Numbered from the stretch's first letter, positions 42,716 to 55,864 are shown. The stretch: DNA of 64,000 nucleotides from Cepaea nemoralis (GCA_014155875.1 JACEFZ010027920.1:62001-126000); one strand, 5' to 3'. Notes: a model not told the origin generated them from the sequence alone. Program-made: numbers and translations.

Positions 42716-45700
42716 GAGCTAACAGTACGGATTTAGAAAACTGTGGAAGGAGCGATGAGATAGACTTCACATAAAATACGACCACGGGGGATGACTTATC
42801 AAGTTCCTGCTTTAGTAAAAGTGATAAAGAAACCGGGAATGTTATGGCTATAGTGAGCAGCAGTGAGTATCAGAGGAATTATTTATTGTTGAAGCAAAAA
42901 TTGGAGAGCCGACGAGAGAGCACATTGAAATATAAAAAATTATAGAATAAATTTTCCGCAGGCCAGGAGGAAGGCTAGAAAAAGGCTGAGATATGAATGA
43001 CTATGACTGAAGAGTTTAGAGGAAGAAAGAAGATAGAGTAAGTATTCGGTCTGGGATATGCTGATTTGAATGAGTGGCGAATTGAGTGCTCGGTCGTACA
43101 GTCAGATTGAGCATGAGTTGAATTAGGAATGACTGATTTTAGATGAGAAGGAGTGATTGGTGTGGTTAAGTGTGTGTGCCTACTTTGGTTGGGCCTAGGG
43201 ACTATTTGTGAGGAGAGGAGAGTATGAATATATATACTTTGTTTTTTTTTTTTTTCTAAAGGTTGGAGGCGAGAGTGAATCGCATAATTGAATATTGAGA
43301 TTGTAATGTGAACTTAAGGAGGTCAGGGCGTGTGTCACGAGATCGCCATGCGTTAACCAGATAATGAAAATACAGAAGTTTGATTAACGGGATATTTTCT
43401 AGGCCACCGCGATTTTAACTAACAGAGTAAATACAGCTGCACGAGTTACATCGGGTCAGCAAATAGTAAACATTGGGAAGTGAGTGCGCTGAATCAGACA
43501 CCGCGTTGACAGTTCAATAACAGATAGAATCACATAGAATTGCCCATCTCAGTACATGGAACAGCACTGTCTGTCATTTATAGTTTCCGACATCAGGCGA
43601 AATGGCGGCTGGGATTGTCACCACTGAACAGAAGATTGACAGTTTATCAACAGGTCGGAAGTGCCCGACTAGGGAGAAAACGGTCAGAATGTCATTTGGT
43701 ATTTCTCGACATCAAACGGAATGGCGGATTTGACTGTCACCACATGACAGAAAGTTGAGGGCTTGTTATGGGAAACAGTGGAACACCTGCCGGACATCAA
43801 CAACGTCACGTGCACAATGTAGGTTGTTTGGAAAACCATGATTGGCAGCTTGGTATCGAAACCCTTTGTTGGAACTCTACAGTAACTCTCTAGATTGTTT
43901 TGGATGTCTAAACCAGTGATGACAAATCTAACATTGATGGAGCCAGAGGGGGGGGGGGGGGAGAGATGGATCCCTGACAGGGGATGATCTGCCAATGTGC
44001 CACCTGTGGGGGCATAAAGGATAACGTCACGTGGCCAACTTTGGTAGTTTGCCATATAAACCCGAGTTGAGGCCAACTAGGGGGACTTGAAAATGTGGCT
44101 CTAGTCGGAGTGCAATGGCACTGCAGTGCTTAGTGGAAATAATATCTACCGTGTGTTAATTAGTGACTTAATTTTACATGTGCCTATAATGGCAGATGTA
44201 GATATGATTGATAGGACTGCAGTAGTGCCATTTAAGGTATAACCTATTATAATATTAGTTCTAATTACTTTAGGCAGTAGCCGTGTTAGACTAGAGTGTG
44301 AGGATAAGCTCTGCTAGTTAAGAATAGAGTAGTGTAGTGGTGATAAGCTATGCTAGTTAAGAATAGAGTAATGATGGATAATTGGGAGACGGGGAAATTG
44401 CCCGCTGGGGTTTTGCACTCTGTATTGGTCTTTCCTTGTCATAGCCTGATTCGGCCCTAGGTGGGTAGCTAATCTGCTCTATGACAAAGTTTAGTTAGCT
44501 AAAGATCATTAAGCAAGGCAATAGGTTTACACTCAGCCGGTAGGATCAGTGACTAGTTCTATCACCAGATGTGTTGTTTCTATCCTAGGTTCCCTACCAG
44601 ATCCGAGGAAACTCAACAAGGTTTTAGGAAAGGTTCAAATCCCATTCGGAAGAACACCAGTGGAACAGTCAATAAAGTTTCGTACAGAACGTAACTAAAG
44701 CTAGAAGGAAGATGATTCACAAAAGAGGGTGATGATTGTTGATGCACCACACAGCATCAGACAGTAGTAACTAACCGAGAACATTAATTATAATAGTTAC
44801 ATAGTGTGATATAATCTCGTGTAATAGAACACAAGACATGATACTTGAGGCTAGATAGACACGAGTTAGGATCAAGTACATTAACAATTAACATTAATAA
44901 CTGTGTACACACTATAAAGGACTTGTGCAGTCTTTAGGAACGATAGGAACGGACATTGTGGAGGGTGCAACCGGTCCATGATTAACTGTTAGTACCACCG
45001 GTGTCTATTTTCGGATGATCATGAAATGGGATTACCAGAGGTCTACAGAGGCAAATTAGTATCCAGCAGGATGGTTTCGGCACTGGGTGAGATGTACCTG
45101 TTCTGACGTAACGTACTGTGGTCTAGCCTTGCTAGGATGAGCTGACTGGGTTGTTGTCTGAGAGTCCGATTCTACACACTTTATAGAACACGTCACACAC
45201 TTTCTTCACATACACGTCTCATATACGGTACACTTTTCTTTTAATAAATTAAGCTGTATTAATTTTTTAGAAGCAAGAGTTCTTGAGTATGTTGCGTTGG
45301 GGAAGTATGAGAGGGGGCATAGTACGACAGTGAGAGAGTGATAGGAAAAGGTGTCCACGGGCTGATGGAGTGTGTTGGACGGAAGCTGGTGGATTCTCCA
45401 GGATATTGATAAGGGAAAAAAAAATATTATAATGTGGGTGTTGACTCTCTTCACTCCAGGGACGACACTTTAAAGGAGGACACGACAGTGTGCCATGGAT
45501 GAATAAAAATCTGCTTCGGAAGAACGTGGTTCTTAGTGAGGTAATGAGTCTACAGGATGAGAGAAATTATTCTGGTTATTTTGTGTGGCTGAATTAATAA
45601 GGCCATATGATGCCTGCGAGTATGACATGAGGATGGTTATACTATTTATTCAGCGTTTAACAATAATGAGGAAAAGGTGTAAGTGTTCAGCTTTTGTTAT

Positions 45701-46103
45701 GTATCGGGGCTTCTAAAGTGGTGTTACAAACGAAGAATTAACCAACGAGGTCGATATCTTAAGGACCAATGATGTGGAAATGGTATACGAAGGTCGACAT
45801 TCAGGTATCCTTTCTACAAGATTCCTTTTTTATTTAGGGGGGAGGGGTTGGTTCTTTTCTGAGAAATAACCAGAATAAAGTGAGAGAGAGAGCGAGAAAC
45901 GCTGTGAGATGCTGTGAGAGAACAAGTGGGAAGATTTTGGAAGAATGAAAGATGTTGAGACTTATATGAAGGTTGGCGTTATCTTATGGAACGAAGCAAT
46001 GCATAAGTTTATATTGTGTGTAACCGTATTCGTCTGTTGGTGGCCACCGATTCTTTGATTGTTTGTTTAGATGTTTGTTTTTGTTTGAGTTGTTTTTTTT
46101 TTT

Positions 46104-46135
<32 letters not shown>

Positions 46136-46200
46136 GTCTTTTTTGGGGGGGGGGGCGTTCCATGAGCATTCAGAGATAATATGAGATAGTTGAATGATGA
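42716..46200. other. No recognised gene; small duplications
   Basis: Contains a tandem duplication of about 127 bp (43506-43632 and 43633-43760, both with TTGACAGTT and GACATCA(A/G)(A/G)CG(A/G)AATGGCGG). There is also a 46-bp duplication (GATAAGCTATGCTAGTTAAG, 44304-44370). G runs stand at 43948-43961 and 46121-46154. A 3' LTR for the gypsy element would be expected here but was not recognised. Confidence 0.4.
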
Positions 46201-46219
46201 ATGATATAATTTGTAAAGG

Positions 46220-47091
<872 letters not shown>

Positions 47092-47094
47092 GAA

Positions 47095-47940
47095 ATAGTA
47101 AATGGTACCTGTGGGTAGCAGAGTGTTATTATTAGGGGTTGTTGCTGTATTAGGAAAGTTAGGGGAGTTGTTGTTAGATATTAACAAGTTAAAAGTTAAA
47201 GTGTTGGGGATTCAGATTTAAAGTTCTGAGAAAAGATAGGGGCTGTTCTAAGACTTTTCTAGGAAAAGTCTGAAAATGACATATGGGGGTATTTATAACA
47301 GTGCATCGGTTATGAAGGCCACATAGTCCGAAGGCCGTGGGTTGGTCGGCAGAGCTCAGACCTGAAAGTAAAGTACTGAAAGAATTGCGTGCAACATAAA
47401 ATAGAAGACGCACTGACAAGCACCAAACTAAAATGCAGGCATGACGAGCCGTCTACTACGATTGTTACCAACAACAACAATTGGGAGAGAAACCATCCAG
47501 CTGTCCCCGGAGCAAGTCGTGTTTTGAAGATTGAGAATTGACACCATCTAGATTGTGTTTAGAAGTCGTTCTGTTTGATATTTTAAAGGATGTCAAAGGC
47601 AAGATAAAGCAGTCTAAGGTTATAAGGATGAAGAAAGAAGAAACGCAACATCAACAATAAATGCGTTTCTAGTGTAACTGAATGTGTCGAGCAACTGACT
47701 ATTGTATATGAATGACATTTCATCCCCGGATCACTCTATATGAATGGGGCCAATAAAAGAACATGTTAATCTTGAACTGAGAAGCTTCTGAGTTTGTTTC
47801 TACGTTCCGGTGAGATTTCATCTTACGTATTCTTGTTGCGGTTTATTACAATCATTTGAAACTTCTTCGTTACACAACCAACAAAAGTTACCACTATGTA
47901 TGAGATCACGGTCGCAATGAGCTCCTCTGTGGCGGTTGAG
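47095..47940. other. No recognised gene
   Basis: Mixed sequence without domain or element end. The frame 47189-47419 (-) shows nothing recognisable. Confidence 0.4.
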
Positions 47941-47943
47941 ACA

Positions 47944-48900
47944 CTTTAGGTGTTGGTGCTGCCATACATGCAACACAATGTTTCAGCTTTCTCACATGCC
48001 TGTGCCAACTTTGGGCTCAATATCAACTTGGAGAAGACTGTAGTTATGTACCAGCCAGCTCCAGGAAATAAGCACACCGTGCCGAATATCAAGGTGAACG
48101 GTCATAGACTAAGTGTTGTGGACATATTCACCTATCTTGGCAGCACTGTGTCACAAACTGCCACAATTGATGACGAAGTGAATGCAAGAATCTCCAAGGC
48201 CAGCGCGGCCTTTGGCAGACTGTACAAGAATGTATGGGACAGAAATGAATAAGCCTGCAAACAAAGCTGAAAGTCTATAAAGCAGTTGTATTATCCACAC
48301 TGCTATATGCTTGTGAAACATGGACTGTTTATCAGCGACATGCTAGGAAATTAAACCACTTCCACACAGTCTGCCTTAGGAAGCTATTGAAGATTAAATG
48401 GCAAGACAAGATCCCAGACACTGAAGTTCTAGAAAGAGCATCTATGCCCAGTATCCACACTCTACTAATGAAAAATCAGATTCGCTGGGCTGGTCACTTA
48501 ACTCGTATGCCAGATCACAGGCTCCCTAAACAAATTTTTTTACGGCGAGCTGCGTTGTGGTAAACGCTCCCAAGGCGGCCAGAGAAAACGCTTTAAAAAC
48601 ACTCTGAAAGTCTCACTGAAAGCTTTTGGAATTCATCCTGACACCTGAGAGATTGCTGCTAAAGACCGTAATTCATGGCGTACATCATTACATAAGGGTG
48701 CAGCCACTTGTGAAGCAACCAGGACTGCAAGAGCTGTGAAGAAAAGGCTGGACAGAAAAACCACTGCAGGAGATCCTCCTTCTGGAACGTCAAAGAACAC
48801 TTCGAGCCAAAATAGGCCTTATCAGCCATCTTAGAACTCACGGCTCCATACTTTCAACCCCATTGGATGAAATGAATGGTCATCATCATTCTTGATGGGC
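47944..48900 (+). pseudogene. LINE-C ORF2 C-terminal half, 5' truncated
   Basis: The plus strand reads QHNVSAFSHACANFGLNINL, EKTVVMYQPAPGN and YLGSTVSQTATIDDEV (post-catalytic RT), then after a stop near 48250 and frameshifts RSQGGQRKRFKNTLK and SWRTSLHKGA. It ends RAKIGLISHLRTH, the second half of a C2H2-like finger found at the C-terminus of this LINE family, and then stops. The FADD box lies upstream of the truncation. It ends ATTCTTGATGGGCAAACAAC near 48905, which matches the copy at 50232-51160. Confidence 0.8.
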
Positions 48901-49181
48901 AAACAACATAACGACGAACATCCATTCACTACACGACTTTTATTTTCGCTTTTTCTGATCGAAGCGAGAACGGTCTCAGATAGACTATCATTCGGCAAGG
49001 TTACTAATTAGGGAATTTGATTTGCATTTTATATCGTGGCCATTAAAAACTGTTCCGTCCTAAAATTCTCTCTCGGGGCGAATATATTTGTACGTCGGTT
49101 GAGACCTCTCAGGCCTGATATGATTGTACGCCGGGACTGATGTGGCCCGCGGGCCTTGAGTTTGACACATGTGCTCTAGGC

Positions 49182-49377
49182 CAGGGGTGGCCAACTTTTT
49201 CAGCAAGCGGGCCAAATATCAGAAATAATATTTCCTGCCGGGCCACGCACCTAATTTTTTTTTATTTTTTAGTAATTAAAGTAAACAAGCAAGCGTGCTA
49301 CAGCTTCGACCACATCGTCGTTTCCCACTCCGCGGGTCACAACATGACTCTCGCGGGCCTCGTGTTGGCCACCCCTG
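49182..49377. mobile_element. hAT MITE, 196 bp
   Basis: Perfect 14-bp ends CAGGGGTGGCCAAC. Flanks CTCTAGGC (49174-49181) and CTTTAGGC (49378-49385) form an 8-bp duplication with one change. The sequence just before it (GGCCCGCGGGCCTTGAGTTT) is a remnant of another hAT end. Confidence 0.85.
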
Positions 49378-49385
49378 CTTTAGGC

Positions 49386-49911
49386 CTTTAAGACTTTCTT
49401 TTTAAGACATGGAGCTGATCTACGACTCTGGAGATGGCACATGATGATGCTATTTAAGAAAGTGCCGACCTCTTATACCTTTAACACAAGACCACAAATT
49501 ACATCATGGCCGAACTTAGCATCGGTAGCTTTGAAAACCATGACTCATTGTATTTTAAGCGCCTTATTACAGGTGTCCTTGGACCCTTGTTCCACTTTCT
49601 TGGCGCCAAAATTAAGACTCACTGCATTCTCATCCTGCTGTCCTTATTCTAGCAGGCGTGTATCACGCTGCTTCATTAAGTTTTCTTCTCATAACGTGCA
49701 AAATAAAAAAAAAAATTTAAAAAATCGACCACCTCACAGTTTCCTCAAAGGCTCTCCTTGCGCAGTTACAATAATATGCCTCCTTTCATCTTCAAGTTAA
49801 GATCTCTCTTTAAATCCCCCCCCCCCCCCCCCCCCCCCAAGTGGACACGTCAGCGTTGACATTGGTGATTCACAAGCTGAGAGGATAGGAGTACGTCTCG
49901 GTACAGAGATA
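49386..49911. other. No recognised gene
   Basis: A short LINE-A-like end (GAGCTGATCTACGACTCTGG) lies near 49411. The rest, including a C20 run near 49818-49838, shows nothing I can name. Confidence 0.4.
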
Positions 49912-49919
49912 CACTAGCT

Positions 49920-51260
49920 CAGTGGTTCTCAACCGGTGGGAATTCCCCCCCCCCCCCACCCGAAGGGGGGGGGGTGTTAGGGTTTCGGGGGATGGGGAAT
50001 TAAGATTATTTCAAGATCGCGTTAATACAAGAACCGATTATTTGATATTGTTTTTCCATACTGTACGGTTCTGTACGTCTCACCCTTCTAAAATTCAATT
50101 TATAAAGTAAGTAGACCCTCAAATCATGTTGTATGTGGATGTCTACACTTGTTTTAGTATGTGCTATTCAATTTAGCTTCCATTATTACTATACTGTGTA
50201 GGGGCGAGGGCGAGATTTTTAGGTAGGAAATGTTGTTTGTCCATCAAGAATGAGATTCTTGCATTCACTTCATCATCAATTGTGGCAGCTTGTGACACAG
50301 TGCTGCCAAGATAGGTGAATTGTCCACAACACTTAGACTATGACCATTCACTTTGATATTCGGCACAGTGTGATTATTCCCTGGAGCTGGCTGGTACATA
50401 ACTACAGTCTTCTCCAAATTGATATTGAGCCCAAAGTTGGCACAGGCATGCGAGAAAGCTGAAACATTATGTTGCATGGCCGCCTCTGAGTTGGCGTATA
50501 GAGCGCAATCATCAGCAAACAGGAGCTCTCTGACGGTGTCGCTGTTAATTTTGGTTTTAGCTTTCAGCCTTCTGAGATTGAATAACATTCCATCCATGCG
50601 GTAGTTGATGTCTATTCCAATGTCGTTATTCTCGAAGGCATTCGTCAACATAGCTGAAAACATGAGGCTGAACAGTGTTGGTGCCAGGACACATCATTGC
50701 TTCACTCCATTGATGATAGGAAAGGGCTCAGACAGTTAAACATTTTCCTGTACTCTTGCCTGCATGCCATCATGAAATAGCCGCACTATTTGGACAAACT
50801 TTAGTGGACAGCCATATTTTGCCATAATCTTCCACAGTCCTTCTCTGCTGACTGTATCAAAAGCCTTGGTAAGGTCAATAAAAGTGGAGAACATTTCGCA
50901 GTTCTGTTCCTGACATTTCTCTTGCAGCTGCCTTGCAGCGAAAATCATGTCAACACTTGAACAGTTCCACGTTCTTTTCTGAAGCCACATTGACTCTCAG
51001 GAAGAAGACCTTGATCGAGATGGGCCGTGAGGCGATTGAGAAGAATTCTGGCGAGTTTCTTCCCTGCAACTGAAAGCAAGGAGATGCCTCGGTGGTTGTC
51101 ACAGGATTGGCGGTTAGCTTTTCGTTTGTAAAGGTGGACTATTGACAAGGGGGGCCCAACATTTTTAGGTAGGAAATACGAAAGGGGGGGGGGGGGTGAC
51201 TTTCTGAAAATATGGTGAAGGGGGGGGGGGGCACGGGCCAAAAAAGGTTGAGAACCACTG
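49920..51260. mobile_element. hAT non-autonomous element with nested LINE-C
   Basis: Perfect 15-bp ends CAGTGGTTCTCAACC with an exact 8-bp duplication CACTAGCT (49912-49919 and 51261-51268). LINE-C occupies 50232-51160, so the hAT itself is about 0.4 kb, with long G/C runs near both ends and no transposase. Confidence 0.93.
50232..51160 (-). pseudogene. LINE-C copy inserted in hAT, 17-bp target duplication
   Basis: ATTTTTAGGTAGGAAAT stands at 50215-50231 and 51161-51177. Minus strand: NHRGISLLSVAGK, ESQCGFRKERGTVQ, FIDLTKAFDTVSREGLW, RELLFADDCALYANSEA and NINLEKTVVMYQPAPGN, so the catalytic FADD box is intact. The frame then jumps from VNARI directly to the LINE 3' end (TTCTTGATGGACAAACAAC), which deletes the C-terminal domain. 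At least two frame breaks occur. It is both 5' truncated and internally deleted. Confidence 0.9.
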
Positions 51261-51268
51261 CACTAGCT

Positions 51269-51925
51269 GGTTGCTGTTGCTTGTTTCTTCAGCCAGGAGA
51301 CTTCCACATCAAAATGTGGTTCTATTTTTATGGGCGTACCACTGTTACATCACTAAACTAAATAATAATAATAGTAATTGGTTAAAATTCGGGTCGCGTA
51401 TTAGCACTTGACATTTGAAGCGATAAATATAAAGTAAGTGTCGTTGTGTATGCCGTGTCATTGTTACGCCAGTCTCTATTAGAACGCTACAACTCGTAGC
51501 GGTTGTGGTAATTTAATTTATTTGTACGCTAATTCGACACCTGACTGTAGCAACGTAGTGTAAAGTAAGAGTGCAGAAAGGTTAATTCGTTGAATTCCTT
51601 ACTTGACGAAAGCACGGTGAGGGTTTATAAACAGTAAACGTTACTTGCTACTACTAATTAGTATTATCAGCGGAAAATACCTTCCTTAACTAAATTCTCA
51701 AGACATATCGAGTGAGATGGCAGACCATGACCGCCCCCCACGCTTACCGGCATGGCACATGATGGATGGATGGATAGTGTAGTGTAACAAAGTTAAACAA
51801 AACAGTTGTTATAATAGTTATGATATGTACAATACATTTTTCATGTTCATTTTTAAAATCTTAGACTCAGTACTGAGTGAGTACTGACTCCAGTGCTTTT
51901 TTTTTCTGCAATGTCTGTCTTACTT
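51269..51925. other. Mostly unrecognised; short LINE end
   Basis: 51700-51775 (+) resembles a LINE-A end (GAGTGAGATGGCAGACCATG, CCGGCATGGCACATGATGGA). Nothing else is recognised. Confidence 0.4.
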
Positions 51926-53884
51926 GATTGATTGATTGATTTAGGAATCGACATCACAGCATTCGGGGCATTCCCATAAGTGCTCCGTCCCTATCCTCAG
52001 CAGCCAGCGAAGAGTTCCAGCACTAATAGTACCAGTAGCAATCTGATTATAAGTCCGTCTCGCCTTTCCTTTGAGCGTCGGCCAGATCCCTTCGTCACTC
52101 CTCGTTGTCTCATTCTTGCCAGACCATGGTAATCCATTTGCTCCTCCGAGGTGTGCACGTGCTCCCACAAGGCCGCAACCACGTCTGCCTTGTCATGTAT
52201 CAATACTCCACCAAGTTCTGCAGAGCCAGCCAATCTGTCCGCCTGTTCATTTCCCAGCACACCGGCATGCCCCGGAGAAAAGATCCAGGCGATGCTTGTC
52301 ACCCGTGACCTCTGAAGCGAAGCAAGCCACTCCGCACGAAGTCTGCCCGTCCTCACCCTCGTCAGCATGCTTTCTGAGTCAGTTACAATCACGATGTGTG
52401 TGTGTGTCATATTCTCCATCCAGCGGAGAGCCGCAGTGACTGCCTCCACTTCCATTCTTAAGCTGGATGTTGTGGTATCATATGCCAGGCTCTCCTGCCC
52501 CAAACATCGACCATTAGCTTTGGCTATGAACCCCCAGCCACTTCTCTCACCTCTTGACACCGAACCATCTGTGTAGATAATCACATCACTCGAGTGAGCA
52601 TTGTCCTGAATTAGTTGCTGGATTTCCACTTCCGTGGCCCCTGCTGGCCACTCCCTGCACTCCCGGCTTAATGTGATTATAACTCTGCACAAGTCTGACT
52701 GCTCCGCTGGCACTCTGACCCACTCCTCTCCACGCCTAATGTTCTCCAGGGGGCACACCTGTCTGATCGTATCCTCCGCCTGAGCCATCCATGATTTCCC
52801 TCTTATCAGTCGCTGACCCTTAACTGCGTCCAGCGCCTCATGCAGTGGGTGGTCTGTGTCTGCAGCTACTCTGAGGTATGCCTTCGCCTGCATCACCTTG
52901 TGCCTACCAGCAACAGTCGGCAGACCAAGGATGTAACGCATACACACTACTGGGGTGTCTCTAGTGCATCCCAGAATAACCCGCATAGCTTCGTTCTGTA
53001 TGCGCTCTAACTTCACCAGCTGACTCTCTGAGACAGTGAGCAGACCTAATCCATAATCAGTTACTGAGAGGATCAAGTGCTGGTATAGTGTGAAAAGCAT
53101 TCTCTGCTCTATGTCCATTGCAGCCATAGTTTTAAGTGCATTGAGTCCCTTTTGAGTTCTTGTCACGACCGTCTCCACATGGTCCTTGAAGGATAGGCTC
53201 CTGTCAAATGTGATCCCCAGATACTTCAGTTTGTTCTCTCTGCTGACATTTCTACCATCTATCGCGAGGCTTGGGACATCAGCTCTTACAATCCTGTTGT
53301 CCAGAGAGCACCACAAAACAGCCGCCTTTTCCGGGTGGATGACAGCACTCATTTCTGTGCACCAGTCAATCACTTTATCTACTGTCGCCTGTAACTCCTG
53401 GGCTGTTTGCTCCCTATCTCTCCCCTGCCTATATGCAAGAATATCATCTGCAAATGTTAGTATTCTTCCAACCCCTGGTGCTTCTAGGTTTGCAATCTTG
53501 CTCGTATACACATTAAAGAGCACCGGTGAGACTGCAGATCCCTGTGGCAGTCCCGGGGTTAACATATGTGGCTCTGAGGTCCATGCGCCCAGACAGAGAG
53601 CAACCCGACGAGAGTGCAGGACGGCTGCTATCCAGTTCACCAACCAGGGATTGACCCCCATCTCCATCAGTGCGGTCATCAAAATATCATATCGAACTCT
53701 ATTGTACGCATCCTCGAGATCAAGCGCTACCGCCATCGTTTCCTGTCTACTCTGGAACCCCTCATAAACATCAAAGGCAAAAGTGGCTGCATTAGACCAG
53801 GTATCTTTTCCTGGCCTGTAGCTCCCCAGGCCTCTTGGCTGCTATCCAGTTCACCAACCAGGGATTGACCCCCATCTCCATCAG
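51926..53884 (-). mobile_element. I-type LINE with RNase H, 5' truncated, 14-bp target duplication
   Basis: TGTCTGTCTTACTT stands at 51912-51925 and 53885-53898. The 3' end on the minus strand is a (TCAA)n-like tail (AATCAATCAATCAATCAAG). The 5'-most 49 bp (53836-53884) repeat an internal segment (about 53624-53672) in the same orientation. The element is otherwise nearly intact. Confidence 0.9.
51941..53830 (-). CDS. I-type LINE ORF2: RT and RNase H, one frameshift near the 3' end
   Basis: The open frame (RT from SYRPGKDTWSNAATFAFDVY, then VALDLEDAYNRVRYDIL) carries TPGLPQGSAVSPVLF, the FADD box (ILTFADDILAYRQG) and KLKYLGITFDRSLSFKDHV. The RNase H domain has all expected residues: IIYTDGSVSRG, LRMEVEAVTA, VTDSESM and SPGHAGVLGNEQAD. 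RT followed by RNase H is the I-clade arrangement. Near 52090 a one-base shift diverts the main frame (to a stop at 51997). The neighbouring frame continues to the natural end ISAGTLRWLLRIGTEHLW, with ECPECCD then stop. This tail recurs at 57399-57446. Apart from the shift and truncation it looks recently active. Confidence 0.88.
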
Positions 53885-53898
53885 TGTCTGTCTTACTT

Positions 53899-54600
53899 CT
53901 GACCACCCAGTGACACTATTGCTTGCGTGTAGGTTTATTCTTTATTTTGTGACAAGTAGATTTGGAAACATACTTGCCAGATAGTTCAAAACCATTTCAT
54001 TCTCAGCCTTTTATATTACTGTATTATATATATATATTAAGCACCAAGCTATGGTATACTATTCCAACTTTCTTACTGTCATATCAGTTTTTATTACTGT
54101 TATTGTGATTTCTCACTCTTTTCTTGAGACACCAATCACCATTCCCAGACACCAACAGAGGACGTCCCCAGAATTGCAGTTAGCAAGTAATAATTAAAAG
54201 TGAGTTATGAAATTATTATGACAGTGGCTGAGAGGAATCCATAACAGTATGTGACAGGTGACGTTTGATGTCAATCTGCATTCAGGGGATTTATCAGAAG
54301 CTACAGGTGGTGACTCCTGTCAGGTGTTCAATGATGCTAACTACTAAACTAGGATTAAACAAGCATTTAGTAAGAAATAATGGTGGGTAGTTTAAACTAG
54401 TTTGAATATATTTATGTAAACTATACATAAAAAAATAAAGTGATTATATGCAGCACGCTGTGAATAATGCTCAGTGTTATTCAGAGTCACGGCTGGTCAC
54501 GTGACATTTACTGCCGTTGATGATTGGTCACGTCATGTGACGTTTATTTTAAAACATGGTGAGAAAAAGGAGCACAAAGACGAGTTGTGTTTCCTCTATT
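53899..54600. other. No recognised gene
   Basis: AT-rich. Near 54485-54545 several CACGTGAC/GTCACGT motifs cluster. A block GCAGCACGCTGTGAATAATG (54451-54470) recurs at 55021-55040. Confidence 0.4.
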
Positions 54601-54610
54601 AGTAGTAGTG

Positions 54611-54661
<51 letters not shown>
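54601..54661 (+). repeat. (AGT)n microsatellite
   Basis: About 20 AGT triplets with one GTG interruption. Confidence 0.95.
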
Positions 54662-54674
54662 CTGGATAGTGGAC

Positions 54675-55040
54675 AATCTTCCGAATAACGATACCAAATT
54701 ATTTATTGTAAAAAGTATCCCTTACAGGGCCTCATTAGGTGATATAATAAAAAAAATATTAAATATATAGAACTGAGATTTAAATAAAGAATCATATAAT
54801 TGAATGTGTTGTCGATCACTTATGGTTGAGTGTGTGGTGGATTGCTAGACTGATCGATTGATGCAATAAATAATTCTGGGCCCGGAGGGTCCTCACTGTC
54901 GTTGGAGTGTATATCTATATCTTGTGCTATTCGTCTTACCATGTGTATGTCCCATCTGTCTGCTCTCATCTGTTTTTTTTTCCATTCGCAGTGTGCTGTG
55001 AATAACACTCAGTATTATTTGCAGCGCGCTGTGAATAACG
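54675..55040 (-). repeat. Dispersed repeat with conserved ORF fragment, second copy
   Basis: The core (CTTCCGAATAACGATACC, TATTGTAAAAAGTATCCCTT) is as at 17341. The minus-strand frame 55008-54820 (IAQDIDIHSNDSEDPP, ELFIASIDQSSNPPHTQP then stop) matches 17637-17431. The flanking GCTGTGAATAA repeats at 54459 and 55029 may be its borders. Confidence 0.55.
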
Positions 55041-55329
55041 CCTCCCTTAAAAAAAAAGAATTTCTGACCAAATTATACTAGTTGTAATATTTTAACAAAG
55101 ACTAATTTTTTTTTCTTGTTTAATATCCAGTTCAACCCTTCTGAGTTATGATGTGAACATAAATATATATATATATATATATATAATTAGTGGAAACTAA
55201 CTTTAATATATTCATGTTAACAATATTATTATTTATGGCCAATTTATACTAATTGTTGTGTCTTAATGTAAGCTATTATTTATATCAACTGATACCAACT
55301 GTAATATTTTAATGTAAATCACAGTATTA

Positions 55330-55620
55330 TTAGGGGAACAAGGGTAGGACAAAAGCTTTCATGCTTGCCTGCCAGCCCGGTGATCATGTGTTTAAATCCC
55401 CATTAAGATAGGCTCTGCTTAAATTAACCTAGGCTCCCATGCCAGCCCAGCACAAAATGGTTACCATGAAATGTTCTGGGAAGTAAAGGCAGCTGGCATT
55501 ATAACTGTGTTGATTGGTCTACATAAAAATATGGTTCTAGTACCATCTACTCATGCCTCAAGGTGTGTAATGGTACTAGCCCCATATTTTGGTATAGACC
55601 AATACTTGTATTACAGCTTA
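55330..55620 (+). mobile_element. SINE family B, with inverted 3' fragment
   Basis: Starts with a weak tRNA-like head (GTGATCATGTGTTTAAATCC as B box). The body is TTAACCTAGGCTCCCATGCC and TTCTGGGAAGTAAAGGC. The end ATTGGTCTACATAAAAATAT then GTTCTAGTACCAT is followed by its own inverse (ATGGTACTAGCCCCATATTT, TATAGACCAAT), so two 3' ends face each other. Confidence 0.65.
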
Positions 55621-55864
55621 CACTAACTGTAATAAATCCATACAAACTGTAAATTGACTGGCCAGTTTATAATTAAACACCTAGCACAAGGCAATTATGA
55701 CACTGACATCCTTTAGCGTTATCACAGTGTGATTATCATCTGTTAGTCCCTCACCATTAGCAACATTTATAACTAAACTTCATCATCATCCATTGTCGTT
55801 TGTGTGTTTTTCTGTCCATCATAGGTTTGGTTCAATGAGACAGGCTTTTTCTAGCCAATATTTT

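Noticed and set aside
49441..49800. 119-codon plus-strand ORF
   Set aside because: No recognisable domain, no splice context, and the region lies between two hAT elements.
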